Shown: in pieces, positions 9,508 to 17,981 of the stretch
Numbering within the stretch: the stretch's first letter is position 1
Layout: the number at the start of each line of letters is the position of its first letter
From: Allosediminivita pacifica
GTDB lineage: Bacteria > Pseudomonadota > Alphaproteobacteria > Rhodobacterales > Rhodobacteraceae
NCBI RefSeq assembly: GCF_003054175.1
Contig: NZ_QBKN01000018.1
Location: 1-64,000, forward strand
Length of the DNA stretch: 64,000 nucleotides
Reading direction: 5' to 3'
The notes under the pieces: model-generated
Seen by the model: only the letters and a program-made list of their open reading frames with translations
What the model was told of the DNA's origin: nothing
Databases searched by the model: none
Made by a program: the position numbers and the translations under genes

Positions 9508-10107
9508 CTACTGCTTGTAAGAGGCGAGTTGTTCGGCGCGCAGGATCGGCACCAGGTTGAGGTGACCCGACAGAGCGGTGGCCGGGGCGGCGCAGATGTC
9601 CGCTCCGGCGGCGTTGCCGGGACAGAGAGCGTGATCCGTGTGCAATCCGAGGTAGGCATTGCCCGCCACGATTTCGGACATCACGAAGGTGGCGTCGATC
9701 CCGTCGTGCTTGCGTCCCAGTGGTGCCTCTACCGACCAATCCTCAAGGCGGAATTCGAAGCCGGTTTCGGTCGCGGTGAACTCTCCGGGCAGTTGGAGGA
9801 TGAAGAAATCCGGTCCGCCCTGCGGATAGTTGTGGATATGGACAGGGCCGAACAGCCCCTCCGGACCGGCATTGGCGAGCCGGTCAGGCGGCACGCCATC
9901 GATGCGCAGCACGAGCTCCTTGATATGGCCTGCCTCCGGGTCGAACAGGATGTAGGCCGCGCCCTTGCCAGGCACCGTGGAGCCCCAGTGTGCGGCCACC
10001 TCGTGCCCGGGACTGATCTCGGTCACAGCGCGTGACATTTCGGCAGCGGCCGGAGCGGCAGCCATCAGGCAAAGCACGGCCATGCGCGGAATCGCGTTTA
10101 TCTTCAT
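9508..10107 (-). CDS. secreted CHRD-like domain protein
   Basis: This 199-residue protein has a signal peptide (MKINAIPRMAVLCLMAAAPAAAEMS, cleavage after AAA near residue 22). The mature part resembles the CHRD fold first noted in chordin: GPVHIHNYPQGGPDFFILQLPG, then VAGNAYLGLHTDHALCPGN and a final LSGHLNLVPI. Two cysteines (CPGNAAGADIC) could form a disulphide. CHRD proteins are extracytoplasmic and of uncertain role. It converges on the second Lrp gene, 35 bp away, and is divergent from the aminotransferase. The ATG at 10107 is chosen for the signal peptide; long upstream extensions lack one. Confidence 0.75.
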   Translation of the reverse strand: MKINAIPRMAVLCLMAAAPAAAEMSRAVTEISPGHEVAAHWGSTVPGKGAAYILFDPEAGHIKELVLRIDGVPPDRLANAGPEGLFGPVHIHNYPQGGPDFFILQLPGEFTATETGFEFRLEDWSVEAPLGRKHDGIDATFVMSEIVAGNAYLGLHTDHALCPGNAAGADICAAPATALSGHLNLVPILRAEQLASYKQ

Positions 10108-10339
10108 GTGATTACCTCTGGGTTTTCGAGTGGATCTCAAATGTGGGTAGAGATTTCGGCCTACCCATTTAAGGCGAGGTAAACCGTCACGAAGACGGGT
10201 GAGGATGTTCGCGTGCCGTTCACGCTGGAATTGTGTCAGCGCCTGTCGTCCCGCGCACCGACCCTGAAAAACCCTCGAGAATCCGCCTTTTCCGATAAAA
10301 ATCGCTGGCGTAAGGACAAGGCGAATAACGGAGGCACTC

Positions 10340-11464
10340 ATGGCATTGCGCGACGATATCGACCCCGATGGGCTCGACGAATTCTCGGTGGTCTTCACGG
10401 ACCGTTCGCTCAACCACATGTCGGCGACGTTCCAGCAGGTGATGCGCGATATTTCCCGCATCTCGAAGGAGGTCTACGGCGGCAGCGGCGTGGCGCTGGT
10501 GCCGGGCGGTGGCACCTACGCCATGGAGGCCGTCGCGCGCCAGTTTGGCCGGGGCGCCGAGGTTCTGGTCCTGCGCAACGGCTGGTTCTCATATCGTTGG
10601 AGCCAGATCTTCGAGCCGGGCGGCTTCGCCGGCACGACCGACGTGGTGCTTGCTCGGCAGGCGGGCAACGGGGCGCAGGCGCCCTTCGCCCCCGCGCCGA
10701 TCGAGGATGTGGAGGCGCGCATTGCCGAAGCGAAGCCCGACGTGGTCTTTGCGCCCCACGTCGAGACGAGTGCGGGCATCATCCTGCCCGACGCGTACAT
10801 CGCCCGCATGGCCGCGGCGGCCCACGAAGTGGGCGCGCTCATGGTGCTCGACTGCATCGCCTCTGGCTGTGCCTGGGTCGACATGACGGCGACCGACGTC
10901 GACGTGCTGATCTCGGCCCCGCAGAAGGGCTGGTCCTCGACCCCCTGCGCAGGCCTTGTGATGCTCTCCGAGCGCGCCGAAGCGCGGCTGGAGCAGACCG
11001 TTTCGGACAGCTTCGCGCTGGATCTCAAGAAATGGCGGTCGATCATGGCGGCCTACGAGGGCGGGGGGCACGCCTACCACGCCACCATGCCCACCGATGG
11101 CCTGCGCCAGTTCCGCGATGCAATGGAAGAAACCGCCGCCTTCGGGTTTGCCCGGGCGCGCGAGGCGCAGTGGGCCCTGGGCGAGGCGGTGCGCGAGATG
11201 TTGGCCGAGAAAGGCGTGACCTCGGTCGCCGCCGAGGGCTTTGGCGCGCCGGGCGTGGTGGTGAGTTATACTGGAGATCCGGAGGTGAAATCGGGCCGCG
11301 CCTTTGCCGCCGAGGGCCTGCAGATCGCCGCCGGCGTGCCGCTTCAGGTGGGCGAGCCCGAGGGCTTCAGCACCTTCCGGCTGGGGCTGTTCGGGCTCGA
11401 CAAGCTGCGCGACGTCCAGGGAACCGTGGCTCGTCTGCGCGCGGCGGTCGACAAGCTACTCTGA
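10340..11464 (+). CDS. class V PLP-dependent aminotransferase
   Basis: This 374-residue fold-type I aminotransferase belongs to the alanine/serine-glyoxylate aminotransferase family. The N-terminal block contains LVPGGGTYAMEAVARQF, the PLP-ring aspartate lies in LMVLDCIASGCAWVDM, and the Schiff-base lysine is K196 in ISAPQKGWSS. A C-terminal substrate-carboxylate region ends GFSTFRLGLFGLDKL. A GGAGG Shine-Dalgarno precedes the ATG. Likely activities are transamination of alanine or serine with glyoxylate or a similar keto acid; the exact substrate is not determined by sequence. It stands alone between divergent and convergent neighbours. Confidence 0.88.
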   Translation: MALRDDIDPDGLDEFSVVFTDRSLNHMSATFQQVMRDISRISKEVYGGSGVALVPGGGTYAMEAVARQFGRGAEVLVLRNGWFSYRWSQIFEPGGFAGTTDVVLARQAGNGAQAPFAPAPIEDVEARIAEAKPDVVFAPHVETSAGIILPDAYIARMAAAAHEVGALMVLDCIASGCAWVDMTATDVDVLISAPQKGWSSTPCAGLVMLSERAEARLEQTVSDSFALDLKKWRSIMAAYEGGGHAYHATMPTDGLRQFRDAMEETAAFGFARAREAQWALGEAVREMLAEKGVTSVAAEGFGAPGVVVSYTGDPEVKSGRAFAAEGLQIAAGVPLQVGEPEGFSTFRLGLFGLDKLRDVQGTVARLRAAVDKLL

Positions 11465-11470
11465 TCCGGC

Positions 11471-11497
11471 GGAGCGCGCCCTGCGGGCGCGCGCTCC
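11471..11497 (+). terminator. hairpin after the aminotransferase gene
   Basis: GGAGCGCGC (11471-11479) pairs perfectly with GCGCGCTCC (11489-11497) around a 9-nt loop, starting 7 bases after the stop. It is followed by ATT only, so efficiency is uncertain. Confidence 0.5.
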
Positions 11498-11504
11498 ATT
11501 CCCC

Positions 11505-11591
11505 GGGGGCTTTGCCCCCGGACCCCCGGCAGGGGCGCTGCCCCTCTGGCGCGCGCGCCATTCACCCCGAGGTATTTAGGGCGAGAAGAAG
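11505..11591 (+). repeat. 3'-end hairpin repeat, copy 2 (GGGGGC-TTT-GCCCCC ... GAGAAGAAG)
   Basis: GGGGGC-TTT-GCCCCC (11505-11519) is followed by a second hairpin, GGGGCGCTGCCCC, and then CCCCGAGGTATTTAGGGCGAGAAGAAG. This copy is longer than the others because of the extra hairpin. It fills the convergent gap between the aminotransferase and the monooxygenase gene. Confidence 0.7.
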
Positions 11592-11599
11592 GGCTGGTT

Positions 11600-12802
11600 T
11601 CAGCCCCGGGCGCCGAGGCCGAGCTGCATCATCGCGGTGCGGACGGGCTTCATGCCGTAGAGCGCGTCGAGGCCACTCGCGCGCAGGTCGCGCAGGCGGG
11701 GGGCGCTGAGCATGGAGATCCTGTTCAGTGCCGCGATGCCGGCGACGCGGGCGCGGACATCGGCGATCCGGGACCTGTGGTAGGTGTCGAGCATGGCGCG
11801 GTCGCCGAGGGTTCCGGGGCTGGCGCTGGCCAGCTCGGTGAGCTTCGCGATGTCCTTGAGGCTCATGTTCAGGCCCTGCGCACCGATGGGCGGCACTACG
11901 TGGGCGGCTTCGGCAACGAGGGCGAGCCGCTGTGCCGAGAGGTGCTCGGCCTCCTGCGCGATGATCGGCCAGATCGTCCGGCGCGAGGCGAGAGTGAGCG
12001 GGCCGAAGAGCCCGCAGGACCGGCGGGTCATCTCTGCCTCGAAGGCGGCTGTGTCGAGCTTCGCCAGGGCTTCGGCCTTCGGTCCTTCCTCCATCCAGAC
12101 GATGGCCGAGCAGGGGCGGCCCTCGTGGTCGGGCAGGGGGACGAAGGTGAAGGGGCCGCCGGTGCGGTGGACTTCGGTCGAGACGTTGTGGTGGGGAAGG
12201 TCGTGGGTGACGGCGAAGGCGAGTGCCTTCTGACCGAAGCGGGTGGTCTTCACGTCGATGCCCGCGGCCTGCCGCATCGGCGAGTTGCGCCCGTCGGCGG
12301 CGACGACGAGCCGGACGCGCGGGCGGGTGCCGTCGGTGAGGGTGACGCGGGCCTCGGCCTCTCGGGTAAAGAGGGATGTCGTTCCGGCACCTGTGCGGTA
12401 GTCGACGTTTGCCATCTCGCCCAGGTGGGCCGCGATCTCGCGGCGCAGCAGCCAGTTGGGCAGGTTCCAACCGAAGGGGCGGTCGGAGATGTCGTCCGAC
12501 TGGAAGTCGTGGCTGACGCGCGGTTCCGGGTCCGGGCCGCCGGCGTCGACGATCCGCATGGTCTGCAGGGGCATGGCCTGGGGGGCGAGGTGGCCCCAGA
12601 GGCCGATCTGATCGAGGAAGTCGCGGGCCGGCTGCAGGAAGGCGGTGCTGCGCAGGTCGGCGCCCTCGGCATCGCGGTCGGTGACGGGCGGGGTCGGGTC
12701 GACCACGAGGACCGAGAAACCGGCCTGTCCGAAGGCGGCGGCCGCGGTGAGACCGGCTATGCCGCCGCCCGAGACGAGGATGTCGAAGTCTTTGCCTGGC
12801 AT
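11600..12802 (-). CDS. UbiH/UbiF/VisC-family FAD-dependent monooxygenase
   Basis: This 400-residue flavoprotein has an N-terminal dinucleotide motif (DILVSGGGIAGLTAAAAFGQAG), an NADP/FAD DG motif region (RLVVAADGRNSPMRQAAGI), and a C-terminal FAD motif read as VAEAAHVVPPIGAQGLNMSL. The family hydroxylates ubiquinone precursors at the membrane. In the last motif the usual GD-AAH aspartate is glutamate (AEAAH), and GAQGLN replaces GQGLN, a variant that may be lineage-specific. The position on the ubiquinone ring (C5, C6 or C1) cannot be assigned. The gene lies 20 bp downstream of a small membrane-protein gene on the same strand. Confidence 0.9.
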   Translation of the reverse strand: MPGKDFDILVSGGGIAGLTAAAAFGQAGFSVLVVDPTPPVTDRDAEGADLRSTAFLQPARDFLDQIGLWGHLAPQAMPLQTMRIVDAGGPDPEPRVSHDFQSDDISDRPFGWNLPNWLLRREIAAHLGEMANVDYRTGAGTTSLFTREAEARVTLTDGTRPRVRLVVAADGRNSPMRQAAGIDVKTTRFGQKALAFAVTHDLPHHNVSTEVHRTGGPFTFVPLPDHEGRPCSAIVWMEEGPKAEALAKLDTAAFEAEMTRRSCGLFGPLTLASRRTIWPIIAQEAEHLSAQRLALVAEAAHVVPPIGAQGLNMSLKDIAKLTELASASPGTLGDRAMLDTYHRSRIADVRARVAGIAALNRISMLSAPRLRDLRASGLDALYGMKPVRTAMMQLGLGARG

Positions 12803-12822
12803 GGCGGCGCTCTCCGGCTTGG

Positions 12823-13059
12823 CTATTTCCCGACGCTGATCAGGACGAGGATGACGAACATGACCGGGGTGAAGAGCACCGCCGGCAGGGCGAGGGCGAC
12901 GAGACCCCAGGTCTTCACCGCGAGGATCGCGAGTGTGAGGACGATGACGAGGAAATACCAGATATGGCCTTCGGGATCGCGGGCAAGGTCGCGGGCGAAC
13001 CAGCCGATGACCGGCAGGCTGTAAAGGAGGCCGCGGGGGCGGATGTCTATGGCTGTCAT
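12823..13059 (-). CDS. small membrane protein, unknown function
   Basis: This 78-residue protein has a short polar N-terminus (MTAIDIRPRGLLYSLPVIGWF), a charged stretch (ARDLARDPEGH), and two hydrophobic helices at about residues 33-50 and 54-75. It probably spans the inner membrane twice. It lies immediately upstream of the monooxygenase gene on the same strand and could be co-transcribed with it. I do not recognise a named family. Confidence 0.75.
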   Translation of the reverse strand: MTAIDIRPRGLLYSLPVIGWFARDLARDPEGHIWYFLVIVLTLAILAVKTWGLVALALPAVLFTPVMFVILVLISVGK

Positions 13060-13143
13060 GGCGCTGCGTTTCCTGTTTCCGTGGCGCCTCAGATGGCGCG
13101 CGGGCGGTGCGGTTTCAAAGCGACATTCCGTCCGGGGAGGCCC

Positions 13144-13234
13144 TGTCCCGGGGTGTCCCGGGCCGGGACATCGCGTCGGTCTATAGAAATCAATGGGTTA
13201 GTTATGCGAATTCACCATTCGTTAGGATTGTCCC
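13144..13234 (+). repeat. GTCCCGG palindromic repeat, copy B
   Basis: TGTCCCGGGG is followed by the 17-mer TGTCCCGGGCCGGGACA (13154-13170), then TCTATAGAAATCAATGGGTTA and, after a spacer, TTCGTTAGGATTGTCCC. A further GTCCCGG occurs at about 13249. It lies in the divergent gap between the small membrane protein and the ATPase gene, so unlike E1 and E2 this family is not limited to convergent gaps. Confidence 0.85.
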
Positions 13235-13302
13235 ACACCGTGTCGCCCTGTCCCGGCATTCAAAGGCTGGCGGCGCGTGCGGCTGGATGACAGGCTGCGG
13301 GC

Positions 13303-13815
13303 ATGGCGAGACTCGTGGCCCTGTCCGGACTGCCGGGCGTCGGAAAGACCACCCTGGCCCGCGCGCTGGCGCGGCGGACCGGGGCGGTGCACCTGCGCGT
13401 CGACACGGTCGAGGCCGCGCTGGCGCAGAGCACGCTGGCGATCCGCGAGGCGGCGGACGCGGGCTATGTCGTCCTTGCCGGCGTGGCGAAGGACAACCTT
13501 CTGCTCGGGCGGGACGTGATCCTCGACACGGTGAACCCCGTCGCGCTGATCCCGGAGATGTGGGCCGGGGTGGCGCGGGACACGGGATGCAAGCTGACCA
13601 ATGTCGAGGTCACCTGCAGCGACCGGGCCCTGCATCGCAGGCGTGTCGAGACGCGGCAGAGCGATGTGCCCGGTCTTGTCGTGCCGAGCTGGTCCCAGGT
13701 GCTGGCGCGGGAGTTCGAGCCCTGGCAGGGTGACCGACTGGTGGTGGACACCGCCGGACGTGACGTGAGCGACTGCGTGACCCGGATCGTCGACACGATC
13801 CGGGAAAGCCCGTGA
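13303..13815 (+). CDS. AAA-type P-loop kinase-like ATPase
   Basis: This 170-residue protein begins with a strand and a perfect Walker A motif (LVALSGLPGVGKTTLARALA, residues 4-23). Its size and layout resemble small P-loop kinases of the AAA_33/zeta-toxin-like or gluconokinase-like group, which phosphorylate small molecules. An acidic DTVE follows strand 2, and a lid-like arginine-rich segment (RALHRRRVETRQSD) lies at about 108-121. No substrate-specific motif is recognised. It has no operon partner: repeat copy B is upstream, and a gene-free 225-bp stretch and a convergent SDR follow. Confidence 0.8.
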   Translation: MARLVALSGLPGVGKTTLARALARRTGAVHLRVDTVEAALAQSTLAIREAADAGYVVLAGVAKDNLLLGRDVILDTVNPVALIPEMWAGVARDTGCKLTNVEVTCSDRALHRRRVETRQSDVPGLVVPSWSQVLAREFEPWQGDRLVVDTAGRDVSDCVTRIVDTIRESP

Positions 13816-14040
13816 GCCCGGTCGCATGGGCTGCGGCGGGGAGGGCGCGGAGCCGGGGTTACCTCTCTTGTCGAGGGGCTGCATTCGGGAATCGCGCCCC
13901 GCTGGAGCCCGTAGCCTGCCCGGTCGGATATGGACCTGTAGCCACGGGCTCTGCGGGACGACCGCTGAAAGCAGGAAATCCCGGCAGGGTCGGCAGGTGA
14001 CGACGTCGAGGTCGGTCGCGACAGGACTGGGCGACCCGGC

Positions 14041-14784
14041 TCAGCCTGCCTGCGCCAACGCAACCGCGTCCGGACCTGCCGGGAAATGCAGACGGTCTGT
14101 CTCGTCATGCGCTGCCTGCCAGACCGCTTCGGCAACATCGCGTTCCGATGTGGTCAAGGCGGGCGCCGCATAGGCTGCGAAGATGGGGGCCGCGAAGTCG
14201 GCATATGCTTCGGGGATCAGGTCGGCGACGTCGAGTTCGGTGTTCTGCGCAAAACGGGTGGTCGGGGCGTAGCCGGGCTCGACCAGTTTGGCGCGGAGAC
14301 CGAAATGCGCAAGCTCGTGCGCGAGTGATCCCGTAAAGCCCTCGATCGCCTGCTTGCTGGCCGTATAGGCGGCCGCCAGGGGCATCGCGGCCAAGGTCAC
14401 GCTGGAGGTGATGTTCACGATCACACCGGACCCACGCGCGCGCATGGCGGGAATGGCGGCCTGGACCATGGCCATCGTTCCCAGCGTGTTCGTTTCGAAC
14501 ACCTTTCGGACATGTGCCATCGGCGTCGCCTCGAAGGCCCCCACCACCCCGATGCCGGCATTGTTGACCAGGACGTCGACGGGGCCTGCGGCCTCGACCG
14601 CGGCCCGGATGCTGTCGGGATCGGTCACGTCCAGCGACAGCATCCGGAGGCGATCGGAAGCCACGAACAGGTCGTCGCGAGGCGTGCGCATCGTCGCGAT
14701 GACCTGCCACCCCTGGTCGTGGAAATGGCGCGCGGTTTCGAGCCCGTAGCCCGACGAACAGCCGGTGATAAGGACGGTCTTCAT
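14041..14784 (-). CDS. short-chain dehydrogenase/reductase (SDR)
   Basis: This 247-residue classical SDR has the NAD(P) motif TGCSSGYG (residues 7-14), DVTDPDSI after strand 3, NNAGIGVVGAFE, a catalytic serine in NITSSVT, and YTASKQA for the catalytic Tyr and Lys. AGGAG precedes the ATG. It is divergent from an AraC-family regulator with a 98-bp shared promoter containing an inverted repeat, so that regulator probably controls it. The substrate is unknown; such SDRs next to Cupin_6-AraC genes are common orphan oxidoreductases. Confidence 0.92.
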   Translation of the reverse strand: MKTVLITGCSSGYGLETARHFHDQGWQVIATMRTPRDDLFVASDRLRMLSLDVTDPDSIRAAVEAAGPVDVLVNNAGIGVVGAFEATPMAHVRKVFETNTLGTMAMVQAAIPAMRARGSGVIVNITSSVTLAAMPLAAAYTASKQAIEGFTGSLAHELAHFGLRAKLVEPGYAPTTRFAQNTELDVADLIPEAYADFAAPIFAAYAAPALTTSERDVAEAVWQAAHDETDRLHFPAGPDAVALAQAG

Positions 14785-14830
14785 GTCAGTCTCCTGTCTA
14801 TGATGTTGACGAGACCGAGATAGCTGACAC

Positions 14831-14863
14831 TATCTGGACAATCATCGACTGGAAGTCCGGATA
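14831..14863. promoter_or_regulatory. candidate operator between SDR and AraC genes
   Basis: TATCTGGAC (14831-14839) and GTCCGGATA (14855-14863) form an inverted repeat matching at 8 of 9 positions, centred in the divergent promoter. A further GTCCAG occurs at 14877, near the AraC start. The spacing would suit a dimeric regulator. Confidence 0.35.
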
Positions 14864-14882
14864 TCATTTGCGAAAGTCCAGA

Positions 14883-15812
14883 ATGACCGATCCCCTGGAG
14901 CAGATCATGCGCCTCTTGCAGCCCAAGGCCGTCTTCTCGAAGGGGATCAGCGGCGCGGGTGACTGGGCCGTGCGCTACCCTGCCTTCAAACATCCAGGCT
15001 TCTGCGCGATGACGCTGGGAAGCTGCCTGCTCAAGGTGGAGGGGGAAGCGCCGGTCCTGCTGAAGGAAGGCGACTTTGTCCTCCTCCCCGCGACGCCAGC
15101 CTTCACGATGTCTTCCCCCGATGCGAGCGGGCGGATTGTCGATGCCGGCAGCATGACGTCACCCGGTGAAGAGGTTCGCCACGGTCGAAGGGACGGACCC
15201 GCGGAGATGCGTCAGTTCGGCGGCTATTTCGAATTTGTCTCGCCGGACGCGGCCCTTCTCGTGTCGATGTTGCCCCGGGTGATCCACATCCGCGAGGTGC
15301 CGCGGCTGTCCCGGCTCGTGCGGCTGGTCGGCGACGAGGCCGGTCGCGACGACGTCGGTCGTGACCTGGTCCTGGAGCGGCTGGTCGAGATCCTGCTGAT
15401 CGAGGCGCTGAGAGCCGCGCCTGGCGCGACGGCTGGGCCGGGCCTGTTGCGCGGGCTGGCAGATGACCGCGTCGTGACAGCGTTGCGGCTGATGCACGGG
15501 GATATCGAGCGCAACTGGACGGCAAGCGAGCTCGCACGGAACGTCGGCATGTCGCGCTCCGCCTTCTTCGACAGGTTCCTGAGGACCGTCGGCATGACGC
15601 CGATGGACTACCTGCTGACATGGCGGATGGCCGTGGCCAAGTCGCTGCTGAGAGCCGGCCGGCTGTCGCTGGCCCAGATCGCGGGTCAGATCGGCTACGG
15701 ATCCGCGAGCACATTCAGCACGGCGTTCAGACGCCATGTCGGCGAACCTCCGGGCCAGTTCATGAGGCGCGCGATGCAGGCGGGCCCGGTAGAGGAGCGT
15801 GGTGGAGCATGA
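14883..15812 (+). CDS. AraC-family regulator with Cupin_6-type sensor domain
   Basis: This 309-residue protein has an N-terminal AraC-ligand-binding region (about residues 5-185, including LLKEGDFVLLPATPAFTM). A C-terminal double helix-turn-helix covers about 205-300 (WTASELARNVGMSRSAFFDRFLRTVGMTPMDYLL, then LAQIAGQIGYGSASTFSTAFRRHVG). The ATG at 14883 is preferred over the in-frame TTG at 14868. It is divergent from the SDR gene and is its likely activator. The inducer is unknown. Confidence 0.9.
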   Translation: MTDPLEQIMRLLQPKAVFSKGISGAGDWAVRYPAFKHPGFCAMTLGSCLLKVEGEAPVLLKEGDFVLLPATPAFTMSSPDASGRIVDAGSMTSPGEEVRHGRRDGPAEMRQFGGYFEFVSPDAALLVSMLPRVIHIREVPRLSRLVRLVGDEAGRDDVGRDLVLERLVEILLIEALRAAPGATAGPGLLRGLADDRVVTALRLMHGDIERNWTASELARNVGMSRSAFFDRFLRTVGMTPMDYLLTWRMAVAKSLLRAGRLSLAQIAGQIGYGSASTFSTAFRRHVGEPPGQFMRRAMQAGPVEERGGA

Positions 15813-15961
15813 GTTGCGGGCAGAGTCCGTCGATCGGTTCGGGCCAGGCCGACAACCGGCAGCGTGATAAGGGCCAGATCCTGCAGGTATCCCGGGGAAG
15901 GGCTGCCTCGGCATCGCCGCCGGGTCAGAGGCAGCCCCCCCGACCCGGCGAACAGGACCAT

Positions 15962-16708
15962 TCAGCCGTTGATCGCGGCGAAGGTTTCCGCGAAGCGGCC
16001 TTCCGCCTCGGCGCGGCGCTGGAAGTCGACACGGCTCACGAGGACTTCGTCGGGCACCTCGTCGCGCGAGAGGATGCCGACGACCTCGTCCGTGAATGCC
16101 TGCAGGGGCATCGCCGCGGCGACCTTCGACTGGCCTGGTGTCAGTTCCGTCCCGACCAGCGGCGGTGCGATCTCGTGGACGGCGACCGACGTCCCGCGCA
16201 GCTGATGCCGTAGGGCCTGGCTCCAGGAGTGGATCGCGGCCTTGGTGGCGGAATAGACCGGGTTGGCGGCCTTGGGCACGAAGGCGAGCCCGGAGGACAC
16301 GGTGACGAGCGCCGCCTTGGGACGGCCCTGCAGGTGTGGCAGCAGTGCCGCCGCCATGCGGATGGGGGCGGTGAGGTTCGTGGCGATGGTGCGTTCGGCC
16401 ACGTCGAGCTGCACGGGGTCGGCGGTGTAGTCCTCGGCCTCCATGATGCCGGCGTTCAGGATGACGGTGTCGAGGTCCGGATGTTCGGAGAGAAGGCGGG
16501 CCGGAAAGCTGGCCAGCGCGGCCTCGTCCGTGACGTCGAGCGTGTAGCCCGCCATGGCGGGATTGGCGTCCAGCGCGGCCTGCAGGCTGTGCGGCTTGCG
16601 CCCGGTGATGATGATGCGGTTGCCCTTCGCCTGAAGCGCCTCGGCAAGGGCGCGGCCGATGCCGGAGTTGCCGCCGGTGATGAGGATCGTTCGGTTCGTG
16701 AGAGCCAT
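15962..16708 (-). CDS. SDR oxidoreductase, DltE-like
   Basis: This 248-residue SDR has TILITGGNSGIGRALAEAL at the N-terminus, NAGIMEAEDY, a catalytic serine in VTVSSGLAFVP, and YSATKAAIHSWSQALRHQL with the catalytic Tyr and Lys. The arrangement resembles the DltE/YdfG-like oxidoreductases often found next to HxlR regulators. An AAGGAAAA Shine-Dalgarno precedes the ATG. It is divergent from an HxlR gene across 105 bp, which suggests redox- or electrophile-responsive control. The 149-bp gap downstream, to the AraC gene, shows nothing notable. Confidence 0.92.
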   Translation of the reverse strand: MALTNRTILITGGNSGIGRALAEALQAKGNRIIITGRKPHSLQAALDANPAMAGYTLDVTDEAALASFPARLLSEHPDLDTVILNAGIMEAEDYTADPVQLDVAERTIATNLTAPIRMAAALLPHLQGRPKAALVTVSSGLAFVPKAANPVYSATKAAIHSWSQALRHQLRGTSVAVHEIAPPLVGTELTPGQSKVAAAMPLQAFTDEVVGILSRDEVPDEVLVSRVDFQRRAEAEGRFAETFAAING

Positions 16709-16813
16709 GCGGATTTTCCTTTTCCAACAACTGGCCCGAAAATGATCCTCCTGCTATCCACGGGAAAGAAGGCACCCGAAAGATTTATACTTACCAAAAA
16801 GAGAGCATGGGCT

Positions 16814-17230
16814 ATGACGGACGATGCGCTGCGGCGGGAGTTGCTGGATATCCCCCCGACCGACCCGGCGGTTGACCGCCTCGTGGAAGAGATCATCGGC
16901 CGGGTTGCCGACAAGTGGACGATGCTGCTGATCGAGATCCTGACCGAGCGGGGGTGCTGCCGTTTCGGGGAACTGTCCCGGGCCTGCGAGGGGATCAGCC
17001 AGAAGATGCTGACCCAGACGCTGCGCGCCATGGAGCGGGACGGGCTGGTGACCCGCACGGTCTATCCGGTCGTGCCGCCGAAGGTGGAGTACCGGCTGAC
17101 GGACCTCGGACTGGGTCTCAGCAAGGCGTTCTGCGGCGTGTGGATCTGGGCCGAGGAGAATTTCCGCAGGATCGAGCAGGCGCGCAGCGACTACGCCGAA
17201 CGGAAGGCGGCCGAGGGCGGCGCCGGCTAG
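16814..17230 (+). CDS. HxlR-family transcriptional regulator
   Basis: This 138-residue protein has the HxlR/MarR-like winged helix: VADKWTMLLIEILTERGCCRFGELSRACEGISQKMLTQTLRAMERDGLVTRTVYP, then VEYRLTDLG. Two adjacent cysteines (GCC) sit just before the recognition region, a position where redox-sensing HxlR proteins often have a cysteine. The start at 16814 gives the family's usual length. It probably controls the divergent SDR gene; the AT-rich ATTTATACTTACC in between could hold the promoters. Confidence 0.9.
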   Translation: MTDDALRRELLDIPPTDPAVDRLVEEIIGRVADKWTMLLIEILTERGCCRFGELSRACEGISQKMLTQTLRAMERDGLVTRTVYPVVPPKVEYRLTDLGLGLSKAFCGVWIWAEENFRRIEQARSDYAERKAAEGGAG

Positions 17231-17237
17231 GGCCGGT

Positions 17238-17882
17238 TCAGCGCAGAGCGCGCAGGAAGCCCGTCAGGTCGTCGGTGTGGTGGTGGATGTGGTCGGCGGG
17301 TTCCGGCGCGGGGGCGACGTGCACCGTGCGCATGCCCATGGCGTGGGGCGCGGCGAGGTTGCGGGCGTCGTCCTCGAACATGGCGCCGGTTTCCGGATCG
17401 AGCCCGTCGAGCGCGAAAACCTTTTCGAAGGCCGCGCGGCCGGGTTTGGGCGCATAGCCCGCGTTCTCGACCCCGTAGATCGCGTCGAAGGCCGCTTCCA
17501 GCCCGCGGGCCTTGAGAACCTGCGCGGCGTAGGGGGCGGAGCCGTTGGTGTAGACGATCTTGCGGCCGGGCAGCTGGGAGATGAGATCGGACAGGTGCGG
17601 GTCGGGTTCGAGCGCGTCGAACGAGATGTCGTGCACTTCCAGGAGATAGTCCTCGGGGGCGATGCCGTGGTGATGCATGAGCCCCGCCAGCGTGGTCCCG
17701 TATTGCGCCCAGTAGTCCTTGCGCAGCTGGTCGGCCCGCGCGCGACCGACGCCGAGGCGGCGCATGACGAAATCGGTCATCTTCACCTCGATCTGGTCGA
17801 AGAGGCGCATGGCGGGCGGATAGAGCGTGTTGTCCAGGTCGAAGACCCAGTTGCGGACATGGGAGAAGGCGGAACGTGGCAT
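17238..17882 (-). CDS. HAD-superfamily pyrimidine 5'-nucleotidase-like phosphatase
   Basis: This 214-residue HAD hydrolase has motif I in VFDLDNTLYPP (D-x-D-x-T), motif II as IVYTNGS, a lysine in YAPKPG, and motif III as MFEDDARNLAAPHAMGM. This combination marks the SDT1/PHM8-like pyrimidine 5'-nucleotidase group. Predicted activity is dephosphorylation of nucleoside monophosphates or similar small phosphates in the cytoplasm. It ends 7 bp from the convergent HxlR gene. The start at 17882 is 99 bp from the divergent GntR gene. Confidence 0.9.
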   Translation of the reverse strand: MPRSAFSHVRNWVFDLDNTLYPPAMRLFDQIEVKMTDFVMRRLGVGRARADQLRKDYWAQYGTTLAGLMHHHGIAPEDYLLEVHDISFDALEPDPHLSDLISQLPGRKIVYTNGSAPYAAQVLKARGLEAAFDAIYGVENAGYAPKPGRAAFEKVFALDGLDPETGAMFEDDARNLAAPHAMGMRTVHVAPAPEPADHIHHHTDDLTGFLRALR

Positions 17883-17981
17883 GTGATGTTGCTACGACGG
17901 GCGCGGGGGCGTGGCAATGGGGCAGGTTGAACGTCCCGCCGTTGGCGCTATCGTGGCCCGATACCGACGGAGGAGACGGAC

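Noticed and set aside
13816-14040. Possible third foldback element (GAGCCCGT ... ACGGGCTC)
   Set aside because: The arms are only 8 bp and the AGCGCTTTATG core and trailing mini-hairpin of E1/E2 are absent, so it does not belong to that family.
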